From contig CAVPSA010000030.1 in the NCBI GenBank assembly GCA_963707905.1, forward strand, positions 30,795 through 94,794: a stretch of DNA of 64,000 nt, given 5' to 3'. This document shows positions 26,323 through 35,187 of the stretch, one piece after another (positions within the stretch are counted from its first letter, which is position 1; each line of letters starts with the position of its first letter). The notes beneath the pieces were generated by a model. It was not told the origin of the DNA, searched no databases, and worked only from the letters and a program-made list of their open reading frames with translations. This DNA comes from DASXKD01 sp963707905. GTDB lineage: Bacteria; Actinomycetota; Actinomycetes; Streptosporangiales; Streptosporangiaceae. Position numbers and translations under genes: made by a program.

Positions 26323-26332
26323 CTAGGTGAAC
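26272..26332 (-). promoter_or_regulatory. Palindromic intergenic element, copy h
   Basis: The core CACCTAGGTG is at 26320-26329, with additional half-sites on the side of the PLDc_N gene. The flank TTCCGTGGCC matches copy g, upstream of the molybdoenzyme operon. Confidence 0.7.
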
Positions 26333-26351
26333 TACCGGTAGTGCAGGTCGG

Positions 26352-26525
26352 TAACGGGGCCGATGCCCTCAAGCGTGGCCGCGAGCTTAGATTCCTCTAG
26401 CCATACGCCTGGCTACCCTGCCATGGGTGCCGGTGAGGTGATGACACGGCAGAAGTGGGGCTGTTGCTGGTGCGGCGCGGTGCCCGAACTGGGGATATGT
26501 CCGGCTTTCGGCGCGCTTCACCTAG
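26352..26525 (+). repeat. Duplicated segment, right copy (orphan LAL gene end)
   Basis: This repeats the end of the LAL coding region (GCCGATGCCCTCAAGCGTGG) and its 3' flank, without the rest of the gene. Unlike the left copy, it runs into an intact palindromic element (copy i). The two copies bracket the PLDc_N gene and element h. Confidence 0.85.
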
Positions 26526-26597
26526 GTGGAAACGGTCGGCAGGTGGTGACAGGTGACCTGCCTGAGTGTGAGCGTGCAGGTGATGAATAGCGATCGG
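26515..26597 (+). promoter_or_regulatory. Palindromic intergenic element, copy i
   Basis: The core CACCTAGGTG at 26519-26528 is oriented toward the gene starting at 26583, whose ATG falls within the conserved GGTGATGAATAGC block of the element. This makes the element-to-gene distance the shortest of all copies. Confidence 0.7.
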
Positions 26598-26834
26598 GCA
26601 CGAGGCAGACGGTACCGGCTGGTTCTTCGCGGCGAGCTGGGCGAACCGTTCGGTTTCCTGTTCGAAGGAATGCAGATGGACCAGGTTATGGGCACGACCG
26701 TGCTGACCGGTCGCGTGATTGACCAGGCGCATCTGCACGGGCTCATCCAGCGGACCCAGGAGCTGGGCCTTGAGCTCATCTCCATTGAACCGGCGGGCGA
26801 GGGGTCAGATGAGAGCGAATGTCCAGCTAGCTGA
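26583..26834 (+). CDS. Small conserved protein of unknown function
   Basis: An 83-residue soluble protein: a basic start (RARGRRYRLVLRGELGEPFG), then FLFEGMQMDQVMGTTVLTG and HLHGLIQRTQELGLELISIE. The alternation suggests a small alpha/beta, ACT-like fold, but no family is recognised. The start is uncertain because the ATG overlaps element i and no ribosome-binding site is seen; translation could begin at upstream GTG codons. The downstream gene starts 50 bases later on the same strand. A 14-codon fragment of it lies at 21168. Confidence 0.65.
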   Translation: MNSDRARGRRYRLVLRGELGEPFGFLFEGMQMDQVMGTTVLTGRVIDQAHLHGLIQRTQELGLELISIEPAGEGSDESECPAS

Positions 26835-26883
26835 CCGCGGCCCGGGCGGTGATACGCCGGCATGGGGAGATGGTGCGAAGGCG

Positions 26884-27543
26884 ATGACGGGTGTACCGCC
26901 TGAGAGCCTGGTCACCGAAGGAATCCGCAGCCTGGAGGTGCGCTGGATCTTCCCAGGCCAGCTGCAGGCCGCGGTGGCCCAATGGTTCGGCCGGTTCCCG
27001 GCCGGGACGGAGTCACGTGAGGACACCTACCTGCTGGATCCGCGATTGCCCGGGCTGTCGGTGAAGGTCCGCGGGGGCCGGGTACTGGAGGTGAAGGCGT
27101 ACCGCGGCAGCCCGGGAATCCTGGAGGTGGCAGGCCGCGCCCGCGGCCGCATGGAGTCCTGGCAGAAGTGGTCCTTTCCCTTCAGCCCGATCAGCCCTGA
27201 CAGCGGTGACCCGGCCGGTTGGCGGGTGGTACGCAAGAGGCGGCGCATCAGCCGCTTCGCACCGGCTAGCGGGCAGATCGTGGCGCACGGCCGGGGGCTG
27301 GGCCAGGAGCCGCGGTGTGAGGTGGAACTCACCGAAGTCCACACGAGCGGCCAGGACTGGTGGACCTTGGGGTTCGAGGCGACCGGCCCCGCCAGCCTGC
27401 TGCGCAGCGAACTGCAGGCCACCGCCGCGCTCGTGTTCGCCCAGGCCCTGCCCGGCGGGGTGGAACCCGGCCCGGATGAATCAAGGTCGTATGCGCAGTG
27501 GCTGGGCCAGCGGCCGGGCACCGGCAGTGACGGCGGCGCCTGA
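26884..27543 (+). CDS. CYTH-like domain protein
   Basis: A 219-residue soluble protein. LEVRWIFPGQL, EDTYLLDPRLPGLSVKVRGG and VLEVKAYRGSPG resemble the early strands of CYTH/triphosphate-tunnel domains, with acidic and basic residues in alternating strands; the call is tentative. The start at MTGVPPESLVTEG is chosen because the truncated copy at 15933 begins at the same point; an upstream ATG at 26809 would overlap the previous gene. It is probably cotranscribed with the 83-residue protein from element i. Confidence 0.6.
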   Translation: MTGVPPESLVTEGIRSLEVRWIFPGQLQAAVAQWFGRFPAGTESREDTYLLDPRLPGLSVKVRGGRVLEVKAYRGSPGILEVAGRARGRMESWQKWSFPFSPISPDSGDPAGWRVVRKRRRISRFAPASGQIVAHGRGLGQEPRCEVELTEVHTSGQDWWTLGFEATGPASLLRSELQATAALVFAQALPGGVEPGPDESRSYAQWLGQRPGTGSDGGA

Positions 27544-27672
27544 AGACTGTCATCTCTCTGCCGAACCGACCGGCCTGACCTTCAGCGGCACCGGCCCAAC
27601 GGGAACCCCGAGGCGGCCTTACCGCCGCCGATCACATCGAGGCTGTCAGGCCTGCGGTCCCCCGCAGAGGCC

Positions 27673-28692
27673 GTGGGTCTTAATGAAAGGCTCGCAGTGG
27701 CCATAGACCCGAATGCACAGGACCAGCCGACGCCCTTGCCCGCTGGCGGCAACCCCCCTGGCTATTCCCCGCCCCCGCGAACCGGTGAACCGGCACCCCG
27801 GCCGCGCCCGGCAGCCTGGCGAGCGAAGGTCGGGAGCCTGATTCACGCCGTCGGCCACAGTGACGACGCGGCCGTGGAGCAGGCGGTTCTCCGGCTGAGC
27901 CAGACCCGGCGGCTGTTCGCTCCGCTCGCTCTGGCCGTCGGCGCCATCGTGATGCTCATCGACGGGGTAAAGCTGCTCATCACCAACTGGCGGCTCACCA
28001 TGATCCAGGTGCTCCCGGCGATGTGGATCTGGATCGCGCTGCTCGATCTGAAGGCCCACGTCCTTCACGGGGACTCCTTCCATGTGCTGCGGGGGCCGGT
28101 CGTGATACCGATCGTGCTCGCTGTCGCCGCGATCACCGCGGCAAGCTTCTTCCTCAACGCCGTCTTCGCCTTTGCCATCGCCAAGCCCGGAACGCCGATG
28201 ATCGGGCCCGCGTTCACCCAGGCCCGGTCCAGCCTCACCGTGATCCTGGGATGGGGCGCAGCGGTCGGCGTCTGCCTCGGCGTGTCAACGGTGGTCCTCG
28301 TCCGCTGGGGCCAGTGGTGGTTCGCCATCTCGCTGAGCATCATCATCGCCGTGATGATGGTCTGCTATGTCGCCGTGCCGGCCCGGCTCATCGGCGTGAA
28401 GACCACCCATTCGAAACGGGACAAGCTCACCCTCACCGCCGTGGGCGGGGCGATCGGAGCGGTGGTCTGCACCCCGCCCTACGTCCTGGGCCGCATCGGG
28501 CTGCTCATGCTCGGCTCACGAGCACTGTTCATCCCCGGCATCATCGTCATGGTCCTCGGCGTGACATTGGAGGCCGGCACCACAGGCGCGGTCAAGGCGG
28601 TCAAGATGAGCGCCAAGCTCCTGCCCGGCCGTCAGGACGCAGTCGGCGATCAAGCACTTCCCAGCGGCGCCTCTCACCCTGAAGGTGGCTAA
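27673..28692 (+). CDS. Multi-spanning membrane protein
   Basis: A 339-residue protein with a proline-rich cytoplasmic N-terminus (about residues 15-50) and six to seven hydrophobic segments (for example LFAPLALAVGAIVMLIDGV, VLPAMWIWIALLDL, IVLAVAAITAASFFLNAVFA, ILGWGAAVGVCLGVSTVVLV). No catalytic motif is seen and the family is unknown to me. It starts with GTG at 27673; a second GTG at 27697 has the better ribosome-binding site (AAAGG) and may be the true start. Confidence 0.75.
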   Translation: MGLNERLAVAIDPNAQDQPTPLPAGGNPPGYSPPPRTGEPAPRPRPAAWRAKVGSLIHAVGHSDDAAVEQAVLRLSQTRRLFAPLALAVGAIVMLIDGVKLLITNWRLTMIQVLPAMWIWIALLDLKAHVLHGDSFHVLRGPVVIPIVLAVAAITAASFFLNAVFAFAIAKPGTPMIGPAFTQARSSLTVILGWGAAVGVCLGVSTVVLVRWGQWWFAISLSIIIAVMMVCYVAVPARLIGVKTTHSKRDKLTLTAVGGAIGAVVCTPPYVLGRIGLLMLGSRALFIPGIIVMVLGVTLEAGTTGAVKAVKMSAKLLPGRQDAVGDQALPSGASHPEGG

Positions 28693-28937
28693 CGCTGTCC
28701 CGGTCCACGGGAGGCAAGGGCGTTCGTCCAGGCTGGTGAGCGTTTCGATCGGGCCGCATCGTAGGGCTTGACCAGGCCGTCAAGGAGGACCTTCGGCCCT
28801 ACGCCGCTTGCCAGCTGGCGTCCTACCGTCCGAATGACGGAAATCCGTCGCCGCTCCAAACAGCGGAAGTGCCTGAGCGGCTAGTGGGGTCGCACTTACC
28901 CCGCAGGCGCGCCCTGACCCGATCGAGGGAGACCACG

Positions 28938-29207
28938 ATGCCACGCATGTTGCGACGCGCAGCTGTCCTGGGAGCCACCGCCCATGTGGCCTCCAACCGC
29001 GGCCAGGCCAAGGCTGAAGCCGCCCAGCAGCAGGACGCGGCCGCCGCACCGCCGTCTGCGCCCGTCCAGGCTGAGGCCCCGGCCCCGGCCGCCGCACCGG
29101 CCGAGGACCCCTACGGCGACCTGATGAAGCTCAAGGAACTCCTCGACGCCGGTGCCCTGACGCAGGCGGAGTTCGATACGCAGAAGCAGAAGATCCTCGG
29201 CACCTGA
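28938..29207 (+). CDS. SHOCT domain protein
   Basis: An 89-residue protein ending in a SHOCT motif (DLMKLKELLDAGALTQAEFD followed by TQKQKIL), a short helical pair often at the C-terminus of membrane or stress proteins. The N-terminal 30 residues are basic (MPRMLRRAAVLGATAHVASN) and the middle is an alanine-proline linker. The start is supported by GAGGGAGA. The function is unknown; oligomerisation is usually suggested for SHOCT. Confidence 0.82.
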   Translation: MPRMLRRAAVLGATAHVASNRGQAKAEAAQQQDAAAAPPSAPVQAEAPAPAAAPAEDPYGDLMKLKELLDAGALTQAEFDTQKQKILGT

Positions 29208-29270
29208 CCCGCCGCATCCCATTTCCCGAGCCCAGGCTGCCTGCCTGGCGAACACATGAGGAGCTTGAGC

Positions 29271-29771
29271 ATGCCCATCGGACCGGTACAGCTGCTGGTC
29301 GTCAGCTTCGACAAGCCGGACTTCTCCGGGGAGATCCTGGAGGAGCTCAGCCGGCTCCGGGAGAATCAGGTGATCCGCCTCATCGACGCCCTCGCCGTGC
29401 AGAAGAACCTGGACGGCAGCCTCACCGCCTTGCAGTGGAGCGACCTGTCGGTCGAGGAAGCGGAGGGCCTGGGCGCCACAATCGGTGCCCTGCTCGGCCT
29501 CGGGGCTGACGGCGAGGCCGGCGTGGAGGCCGGAGCCATCGCCGGGATGGAGGCCGGGTCCGACGGTCACCTGATCGACGAGTCCGAGATGTGGGACGTC
29601 GCGGACGCCATCGAGCCCGGCAGCGCAGCGGCGATCGCGCTGATCGAGCACGTCTGGGCCCTGCCGCTGCGCGCGGCAATCGCGAAGGCAGGCGGGGTCG
29701 CCGTCAGCGACGAGTGGGTCCACCCGCTCGACCTCGTCGAGATCGGGCTACTCGCCGCCGACGAGCTGTGA
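29271..29771 (+). CDS. DUF6325/DUF1269-like protein
   Basis: A 166-residue protein starting MPIGPVQLLVVSFDKPDFSG, typical of DUF6325 (a DUF1269 relative): an alpha/beta N-terminal half (ELSRLRENQVIRLIDALAVQ), a glycine-rich central segment and a C-terminal half with AIALIEHVWALPLRAAI. Unlike the DUF1269 protein at 20637, it lacks a long hydrophobic insert. The ATG after GAGGAGCTTGAGC is preferred to one five codons upstream. It lies 63 bases behind the SHOCT gene on the same strand. Confidence 0.8.
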   Translation: MPIGPVQLLVVSFDKPDFSGEILEELSRLRENQVIRLIDALAVQKNLDGSLTALQWSDLSVEEAEGLGATIGALLGLGADGEAGVEAGAIAGMEAGSDGHLIDESEMWDVADAIEPGSAAAIALIEHVWALPLRAAIAKAGGVAVSDEWVHPLDLVEIGLLAADEL

Positions 29772-29893
29772 CCCGGGCTTGACCCGGCCTATGGTGGCGG
29801 AGCGGTTCGGCACAGACTTCACCATGTCGGTCTTCGAGGCCGGGCCGGCGTATGGTCCGGCCCGGTGGCCTCTCTGGTGGCTGGATCCTGCTC

Positions 29894-30592
29894 CTACTTC
29901 AAGATGTTGACCGCGCGGGCGACCACGAGCACGCCGATGCCGAGTGACACCATCGCCTCGGTCATCATCATCAGCTTGGCCCACCGCTTGATCGCGGAGA
30001 CATCGGTGGGGCTGAACGCGGTGGCGGTCCAAAAGGCCAGCGACAGGTAGTCGGCGAACTCCGGCACCCAGGTGGCCGGCACGTAACCGGTGTTCAGCAT
30101 CTCGGGGAAGACAAACGCCGGATTCGCATACGGCTGGTGCGCCCGGGCGGCGGCACCACCACGATCCAGATCCCAGTACCACAGCGCGAACGCGATCACG
30201 TTCGTGGCCCAGATCACCCCGCCGGTGGCCAGCAGCGCAGTGGCGTTGGCGGCGAAGAGCTTGTTGTTTGTCAGGATGTCGCCGACGAGGCGGGCGGCGG
30301 CGAACAGGTTCGCCAGTGTAAGCAGGGCGATCACAGCGCCGGTGGTGACCCGCAGCCAGGTTTTCTGCCGGTCGATCCGGCCCGGGTCCCCGATGATCAG
30401 CGCAGCCAGCAACGCGAGCAGAACGACGGGGAGCACCCACGGGGGGTTCACCCGGTACTTCGCGGGCAACGCCACATGCAGGCCGACGACGACGATAATC
30501 GCCAGCGCCACCGGCCACCAGTGCTCACCCCGCTCCGCAGCCCGCAACGGCGTCACCGGGGGCGGAGCGGCTGGCTCCTGGCCTGAGGCCAT
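29894..30592 (-). CDS. DUF1345 membrane protein
   Basis: A 232-residue protein with about six hydrophobic segments and the conserved C-terminal region FWTATAFSPTDVSAIKRWAK followed by LMMMTEAMVSLGIGVLVVARAV, as in DUF1345 proteins, which are predicted small integral membrane proteins of unknown role. The start at MASGQEPAAPP removes an unlikely N-terminal extension. A second DUF1345 gene is at 40652. Confidence 0.82.
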   Translation of the reverse strand: MASGQEPAAPPPVTPLRAAERGEHWWPVALAIIVVVGLHVALPAKYRVNPPWVLPVVLLALLAALIIGDPGRIDRQKTWLRVTTGAVIALLTLANLFAAARLVGDILTNNKLFAANATALLATGGVIWATNVIAFALWYWDLDRGGAAARAHQPYANPAFVFPEMLNTGYVPATWVPEFADYLSLAFWTATAFSPTDVSAIKRWAKLMMMTEAMVSLGIGVLVVARAVNILK

Positions 30593-30724
30593 ATCCCATT
30601 GTGACCTTGCCGGCCAGGCAGTCAATCCGGGCGGGCCACACACTCGCGGTCATCATGAGGGAGATCTGGCCCAACGGCACTACCCGGAAGCCGATCGCAC
30701 CGAGGACCTTGCCGAGTGCGGCGT

Positions 30725-31132
30725 TCATAGTCTGCTGAACGCCGTCATACTCGCCCCCAGCGGCCCAGTCATGAGACAGCAGGTCGTGAGTTGTCCAAGA
30801 AACGGCGACGGCTCTCCCGTCACCTGGGTCACGACCTTGGGCGATGGGCAGCAGGCATACCGTTCCCAGCCGGTACAGCGGGTGGTGCTGGCGCAGTGGT
30901 GCAGGGTGAACCCGGCTTCCACGAGCGCGCGAGCGATGTTGCGGCCAGAGGTGCGTGAGGACCGTGGGCGGTCAGTGGGCTGCCGTAGCTGTCGGTCAAA
31001 CCCAGCAACGGCGTCGGCCAGTTCCGCCGCTTCGGCGAGCGCCCGCAGCGGCGTCAAGCCCGGCGGTTCACCGTCGAGGTAGTCGGCGTCGGCAGAGGCT
31101 TGCCCGACATGGTGGAAGAGATTTTCGAACAC
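30725..31132 (-). CDS. Small cysteine-containing hypothetical protein
   Basis: A 135-residue soluble protein. The GTG at 31132 follows GAGGAG, and the translated start MFENLFHHVGQASADADYLD looks natural. Helical segments LTPLRALAEAAELADAVAGF and NIARALVEAGFTLHHC are followed by a cysteine-bearing tail (CASTTRCTGWERYACC). No family is recognised. It lies 55 bases behind the DoxX gene on the same strand and may be the last gene of the aromatic operon. Confidence 0.55.
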   Translation of the reverse strand: MFENLFHHVGQASADADYLDGEPPGLTPLRALAEAAELADAVAGFDRQLRQPTDRPRSSRTSGRNIARALVEAGFTLHHCASTTRCTGWERYACCPSPKVVTQVTGEPSPFLGQLTTCCLMTGPLGASMTAFSRL

Positions 31133-31187
31133 GCTGCTCCTCGTGGGGCGGGGCATGGTCGATCACGCGGGCCGGTCCCGCTCCTGC

Positions 31188-31529
31188 TCAGCCGGTGACG
31201 GCGACGGCCAGGTAGGCGATGGTGATCACCAGGGCGAGCAGCGCGGCCCTGGCCTCCTTCGCAGCATCTCCTGCTTTCCGGTGTGCGATCAAGGCACCGG
31301 TCAGCAGCAGGACCATCCCGGCGGCCGCGGCGACGCCGAGCGGGCGCGACCACAAGCCGATCAGTGCGCCCGCGGCGGCGGCCAGTTCCGCGGCCCCGAT
31401 GAGCCGGTAGCCGCGCCAGGGGATCCGGAAGTGTGCGGCGGCCTTCCGCATCCGCGGATGGCCCAGAACCTTCGCCGTACCCGGCACGAGGCAGGCCGCG
31501 GCGAACAGGAGCGACAGAGCGAGGAACAT
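31188..31529 (-). CDS. DoxX-like membrane protein
   Basis: A 113-residue four-helix membrane protein with the DoxX-like pattern: ALSLLFAAACLVPGTAKVLG, then MRKAAAHFRIPWRGYRLIGA and AELAAAAGALIGLW. DoxX-like proteins are often found beside oxidoreductases; their role is unclear. It lies 21 bases after the monooxygenase stop, so it is likely in the aromatic catabolic operon. Confidence 0.82.
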   Translation of the reverse strand: MFLALSLLFAAACLVPGTAKVLGHPRMRKAAAHFRIPWRGYRLIGAAELAAAAGALIGLWSRPLGVAAAAGMVLLLTGALIAHRKAGDAAKEARAALLALVITIAYLAVAVTG

Positions 31530-31550
31530 GGTGAGCCTCCGGTGGAGTGG

Positions 31551-33304
31551 TTAGGAATTGAGGTTGATCACGTGTGGGGAGGGGGCTTCCCGGCTGGGCG
31601 CGGGAGCTTCGGCGGCCGGCATACCCCAGGGCGGGCAGGGCAGCCGTGGTGAGGTGGCCACGCCAGCGATGACCCGGTCCGGCCGCACCAGGACGGCCAT
31701 CGCCGGGTCGCGGACCAGTGCCTGCAAGGCCGCGGTCCCGTGGCCGCCGACGGGGCTGACTTCGGCGTAGTCGCGGTCGGCCGGGCCGGTAACTGCGGCG
31801 TGGCCCGGCGGCCTGACCTGGCTGGCCGCACCGGGTGCGGGTGCGGCGGTGACCCGTACGAGCAGGAGACGGTGGCGCTGGCACAGGCTGACCAGGCCGG
31901 CGCCGGGCTGCCCGGCGGTCAGAACCGCCGCCCGTCCCTGCAGCACCGCGTCCAGCGGGACCGGCGCGCCCGCACCGGTTATCACCAGGGGGTTGGGGAT
32001 CAGGGCGCCGACCTTCGCTGCGGCGCGCCCACGGACGACCCACCGCGGGGTGTGCCGTAGCGCGCCCGCCTTCAGGCACGGCGTCCGGGTGGACGCCATC
32101 GCTTCGCGGAAGCGGGCGCTGCGGACGGCGGCGGCGAGGGCGACCCGGCGGACCGCGGCGGCCCGGTCCTGCCCGCCGGTCATCGCCCAGCCGACCCGGA
32201 CCGCCTTCTTGACCATGGCGTGGGCGTGCGGCCGGCGTTCGATGTCGTAGGTGCCGAGCAGGTCCTCTCCGGCCCGGCCGGTCAGTACGTGAGCGATCTT
32301 CCAGGCGAGGTTGTCTGCGTCGCGCAGCCCGGCTGCCAGGCCCTGGCCAATGAACGGCGGGGTGAGGTGGGCGGCGTCGCCGAGCAGGAAGACCCGCCCG
32401 GTCTGGAAGCGGGATGCCAGCCGGGCCCGGAACGTGTAGCTGGCGCTGCGGATGATCTCCAGGCCCGTCCAGGTCCCGGCGCCCGGTCCAGGGCTCGCAG
32501 GAGCCTGCCGAGGGCGTCCGGGGTGATCATGCTCGGCTTCGTCGTCGCTGTCGTGCAGCTGGAACTCCCACCGGTAGCGGTGGCCGGTGACCTGCATGAA
32601 GGTGGCGGCCCGGGCGGGGTCGCAGATCTGCTCCACGCCGTCCCAGGTGTCGAGGAGCTTGTCGGACCGGATGTCGATCACGAGCCAGCGCTCGGTGAAC
32701 CCGAGGTCTTCCATGGTGATCCCGGCCAGCTCCCGGATGGTGCTGTTGGCGCCGTCGCAGCCCAGCACCAGGCGCCCGGTGAACGTTTGCCCGGTCCCGT
32801 CCGCTGCGAGGTCGGCGTGGACCTCGACCGGGTGATCGCTGGCGAGCGGGCCGAAGGTGCCGTCCATCCCGGTGACCTCCACGCCGCGGTGGAAGTCGAT
32901 CAGCGGGTGCCGACCGACCCGGGTGAACAGCAGATCTTCCAGGTCGGGCTGGTGAAACATGTTCGCTTGCGGGAAGCCGTTGATGCCAACCTCGTGCTCA
33001 CGGCCGAACTCGGCCATGACTCGGTGGTCGGCGTCGAGCAGGCGCAGCCCGCTGCACGACCGGGACCGGGCCAGGAATCCCTCGCTGACGCCGATCCGCG
33101 TAGAGGGTCCGGGCCGACTTCGTCATCGAGGTGGACGGCACGGGGCAGCGGATGGGGCTGGGGGTGGCGTTCCAGCAGGGTGACGGGTACCCCGAAGTCG
33201 GCGAGCAGGAGGGCCGCGGTGCAGCCGACTGGGCCGGCACCGACGACGATGACGCCGTCCCGGCTGCCGGAGTGTGCCTTGGCGCTGCGGTGCTGGTCGT
33301 TCAT
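31551..33304 (-). pseudogene. FAD-dependent aromatic monooxygenase (MhpA-like), frameshifted
   Basis: Together two frames give a class A flavin hydroxylase of about 585 residues. The first part carries GVIVVGAGPVGCTAALLLAD (FAD site) and RAVHLDDEV; the second carries VLGCDGANSTIREL, VFLLGDAAHLTPPFIGQGLA and a thioredoxin-like C-terminal domain. The frame changes between about 33095 and 33114, where removing two bases would restore DDEVGRTLYAIGVSEGFLAR. Family members hydroxylate phenolic acids with NAD(P)H and O2. The gene lies within an extradiol cleavage operon, which suits ring hydroxylation before cleavage. A sequencing error is as likely as true inactivation. Confidence 0.82.
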
Positions 33305-33357
33305 GGTGGTGGTCCCTTCTCGGCAGTTCGGGGCGGTTCAGGGTGGTTCGCGGGCCG

Positions 33358-35187
33358 TTACGGCAGCGCGTGGAGGGGGACGGGAAACCCGGCGAGGGCC
33401 TCGTGCACCCGCCCGGGGTCGGCGCCGGTCACGGTGATGACGGGCCGTCCGTTCTCATAGGCGGCGGTGACTTGCGCTCCTGGCAGGCCAGCGCCGGCCA
33501 GGATGTCAGCGGCGGCTCGGGCGGCGGCGTCAGTGGCCAGCGCTGGCTTGTAGTGCTTGCCGATGGCCGTGACCGGGAGCGCCTCGATGGGGTAGATCCG
33601 CTTCGGGCGGGCGGCGGGCTCGCCGATCGCGGTGCCGGACCAGGCCAGCAGTTCCGCCTCGTCGAACCGGCCGGGATCGGCGGGGACGACGTAGGCCACC
33701 GGGACCTCGCCGGAGTGCCGGTCCGGGCGGCCGACGGCCGCCGCCGCGGCGACGGCAGGGTGGCTGAGCAGCCCTTCTTCGATGACACGGGGGTCGATGT
33801 TGTGGCCGCCGCGGATGATGAGGTCCTTGGCGCGGCCGGTGAGGTAGACGAAGCCGTCGGCGTCGAGGCTGCCGAGGTCGCCGGTGTTCAGCCAGCCGTC
33901 GTGGACCATGTCTCCGCGGCTTACCCGGGGGCTACTGGTGCCAGGGCCGGTGACGTAGCCGGCGAACACGGCAGCGCCGCTGATCATCAGCACTCCGGTC
34001 TCGCCGGGGGCGCAGTCGGCCCACGGCCCGTCGCCATCGGCCCGGACGGCCTTGATCTGCTGTCCAGGCAGGACGCGGCCGACCGATCCGGGCCGTTCCT
34101 GACCGGGCGGGGTGAAGGTGGTGGCGCAGGTGGCCTCGGTCAGCCCGTAGCCCTCCAGCAGGCGCCGGCCGGTGCGGGCGGCGAAGGCGTCCCGCACCGC
34201 GGACGGCAGCGGGGCCGCGCCCACGATGGGCAGGCGGAGCGTGCTGATGTCGGCATCCACCGGCACCTGGGCGAGCCTGCCGTAGACGGTGGGGACGGCA
34301 GACATGGCCGCGATCCGGTAGTGCTGGACGATCTTCCAGAACCGGGCGTACAGGGCCTGGTCGCGGTAGCCTCCCGGGCCTGGCCACACCACCCGGGCGC
34401 CGCTGAACATCGGAGCGATACCGGTGACGAGCAGGGCGTTGACGTGGAACAGCGGCAGCCCGCCGAGTGCCGCCTCGCCGGGCGCCAGCCCTGCGGCCTC
34501 AGCGATGCCGCGGCCGCAGGCGAGCTGGTTGGCGTGGGTGTGCGCGGCGATCTTCGGGGCGCCGGTGGTGCCGCCGGTGTGCACGAACGCGGCGAGATCC
34601 TGCGGTGCCGGGGAGGCGCTGGCCAGGCGATCGGATGGCTGCCCGGCGATCACGTCGTCCAGGTAGGCCATGAGCAGGCCAGAACCGGCCGAGCCACGGT
34701 CGGCCAGCACCGGCGGATCCCCATGAGCCCCGTCGGGGCGTATGGCAAGAATGGCAGTCACCCCCGCCTGGCGGGCGACCGGCAGCATCCGCCGCCATAG
34801 CTGCTCGTTCAGTTCCGGCCCGGCCGTCACCACTACGCGAGACTGGGCGCGGCGGATCAGTCCGGCGAGGTGGTCGTCACTGAGGGCGGGGTTGACCGGC
34901 GCGGCGATCCCCGCCGTCTGCGTGGCGAGGGTGGCCGCGTAGAGCATGGCGGTGTTGGGCGCGGTGAGCGTGACCGCGTCTGCCCGCCGGACGCCGAGTG
35001 CGGTCAGCGCGTTGGCGATCTGTGTCACCGTCGCCGCCAGGTCGGCGTAGGTCCAGGCCAGGCAGTCGGTGTATTCGCCGGGATCGCGGATCCATTGCGT
35101 GGCAACGCCGTCCGGCCAGGCGCTGGCCGCGTCCAGCAGCAGCTGGTAGGTCGAGGCCGGCTGCGGAAGTATCTGGGGCGTGTTCAT
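33358..35187 (-). CDS. AMP-binding acyl-CoA synthetase
   Basis: A 609-residue adenylate-forming enzyme. Motif A5 is FVHTGGTTGAPKIAAHTHAN, A3/A4 are LPLFHVNALL and LLEGYGLTEATCATTF, the hinge region is LNTGDLGSLDADGFVYLTGR with AKDLIIRGGHNIDP, and the catalytic lysine lies in LPVTAIGKHYK. It should activate a carboxylic acid to its CoA ester. The start overlaps the upstream FAH-family stop by 4 bases. In this operon it may activate an acid from ring cleavage or the aromatic substrate itself; the sequence does not decide. Confidence 0.88.
   Translation of the reverse strand: MNTPQILPQPASTYQLLLDAASAWPDGVATQWIRDPGEYTDCLAWTYADLAATVTQIANALTALGVRRADAVTLTAPNTAMLYAATLATQTAGIAAPVNPALSDDHLAGLIRRAQSRVVVTAGPELNEQLWRRMLPVARQAGVTAILAIRPDGAHGDPPVLADRGSAGSGLLMAYLDDVIAGQPSDRLASASPAPQDLAAFVHTGGTTGAPKIAAHTHANQLACGRGIAEAAGLAPGEAALGGLPLFHVNALLVTGIAPMFSGARVVWPGPGGYRDQALYARFWKIVQHYRIAAMSAVPTVYGRLAQVPVDADISTLRLPIVGAAPLPSAVRDAFAARTGRRLLEGYGLTEATCATTFTPPGQERPGSVGRVLPGQQIKAVRADGDGPWADCAPGETGVLMISGAAVFAGYVTGPGTSSPRVSRGDMVHDGWLNTGDLGSLDADGFVYLTGRAKDLIIRGGHNIDPRVIEEGLLSHPAVAAAAAVGRPDRHSGEVPVAYVVPADPGRFDEAELLAWSGTAIGEPAARPKRIYPIEALPVTAIGKHYKPALATDAAARAAADILAGAGLPGAQVTAAYENGRPVITVTGADPGRVHEALAGFPVPLHALP

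Noticed and set aside
575..26600. Elements as DosR/DevR boxes of a hypoxia regulon
   Set aside because: The known box has GGGACT...AGTCCC arms; no copy here shows them.
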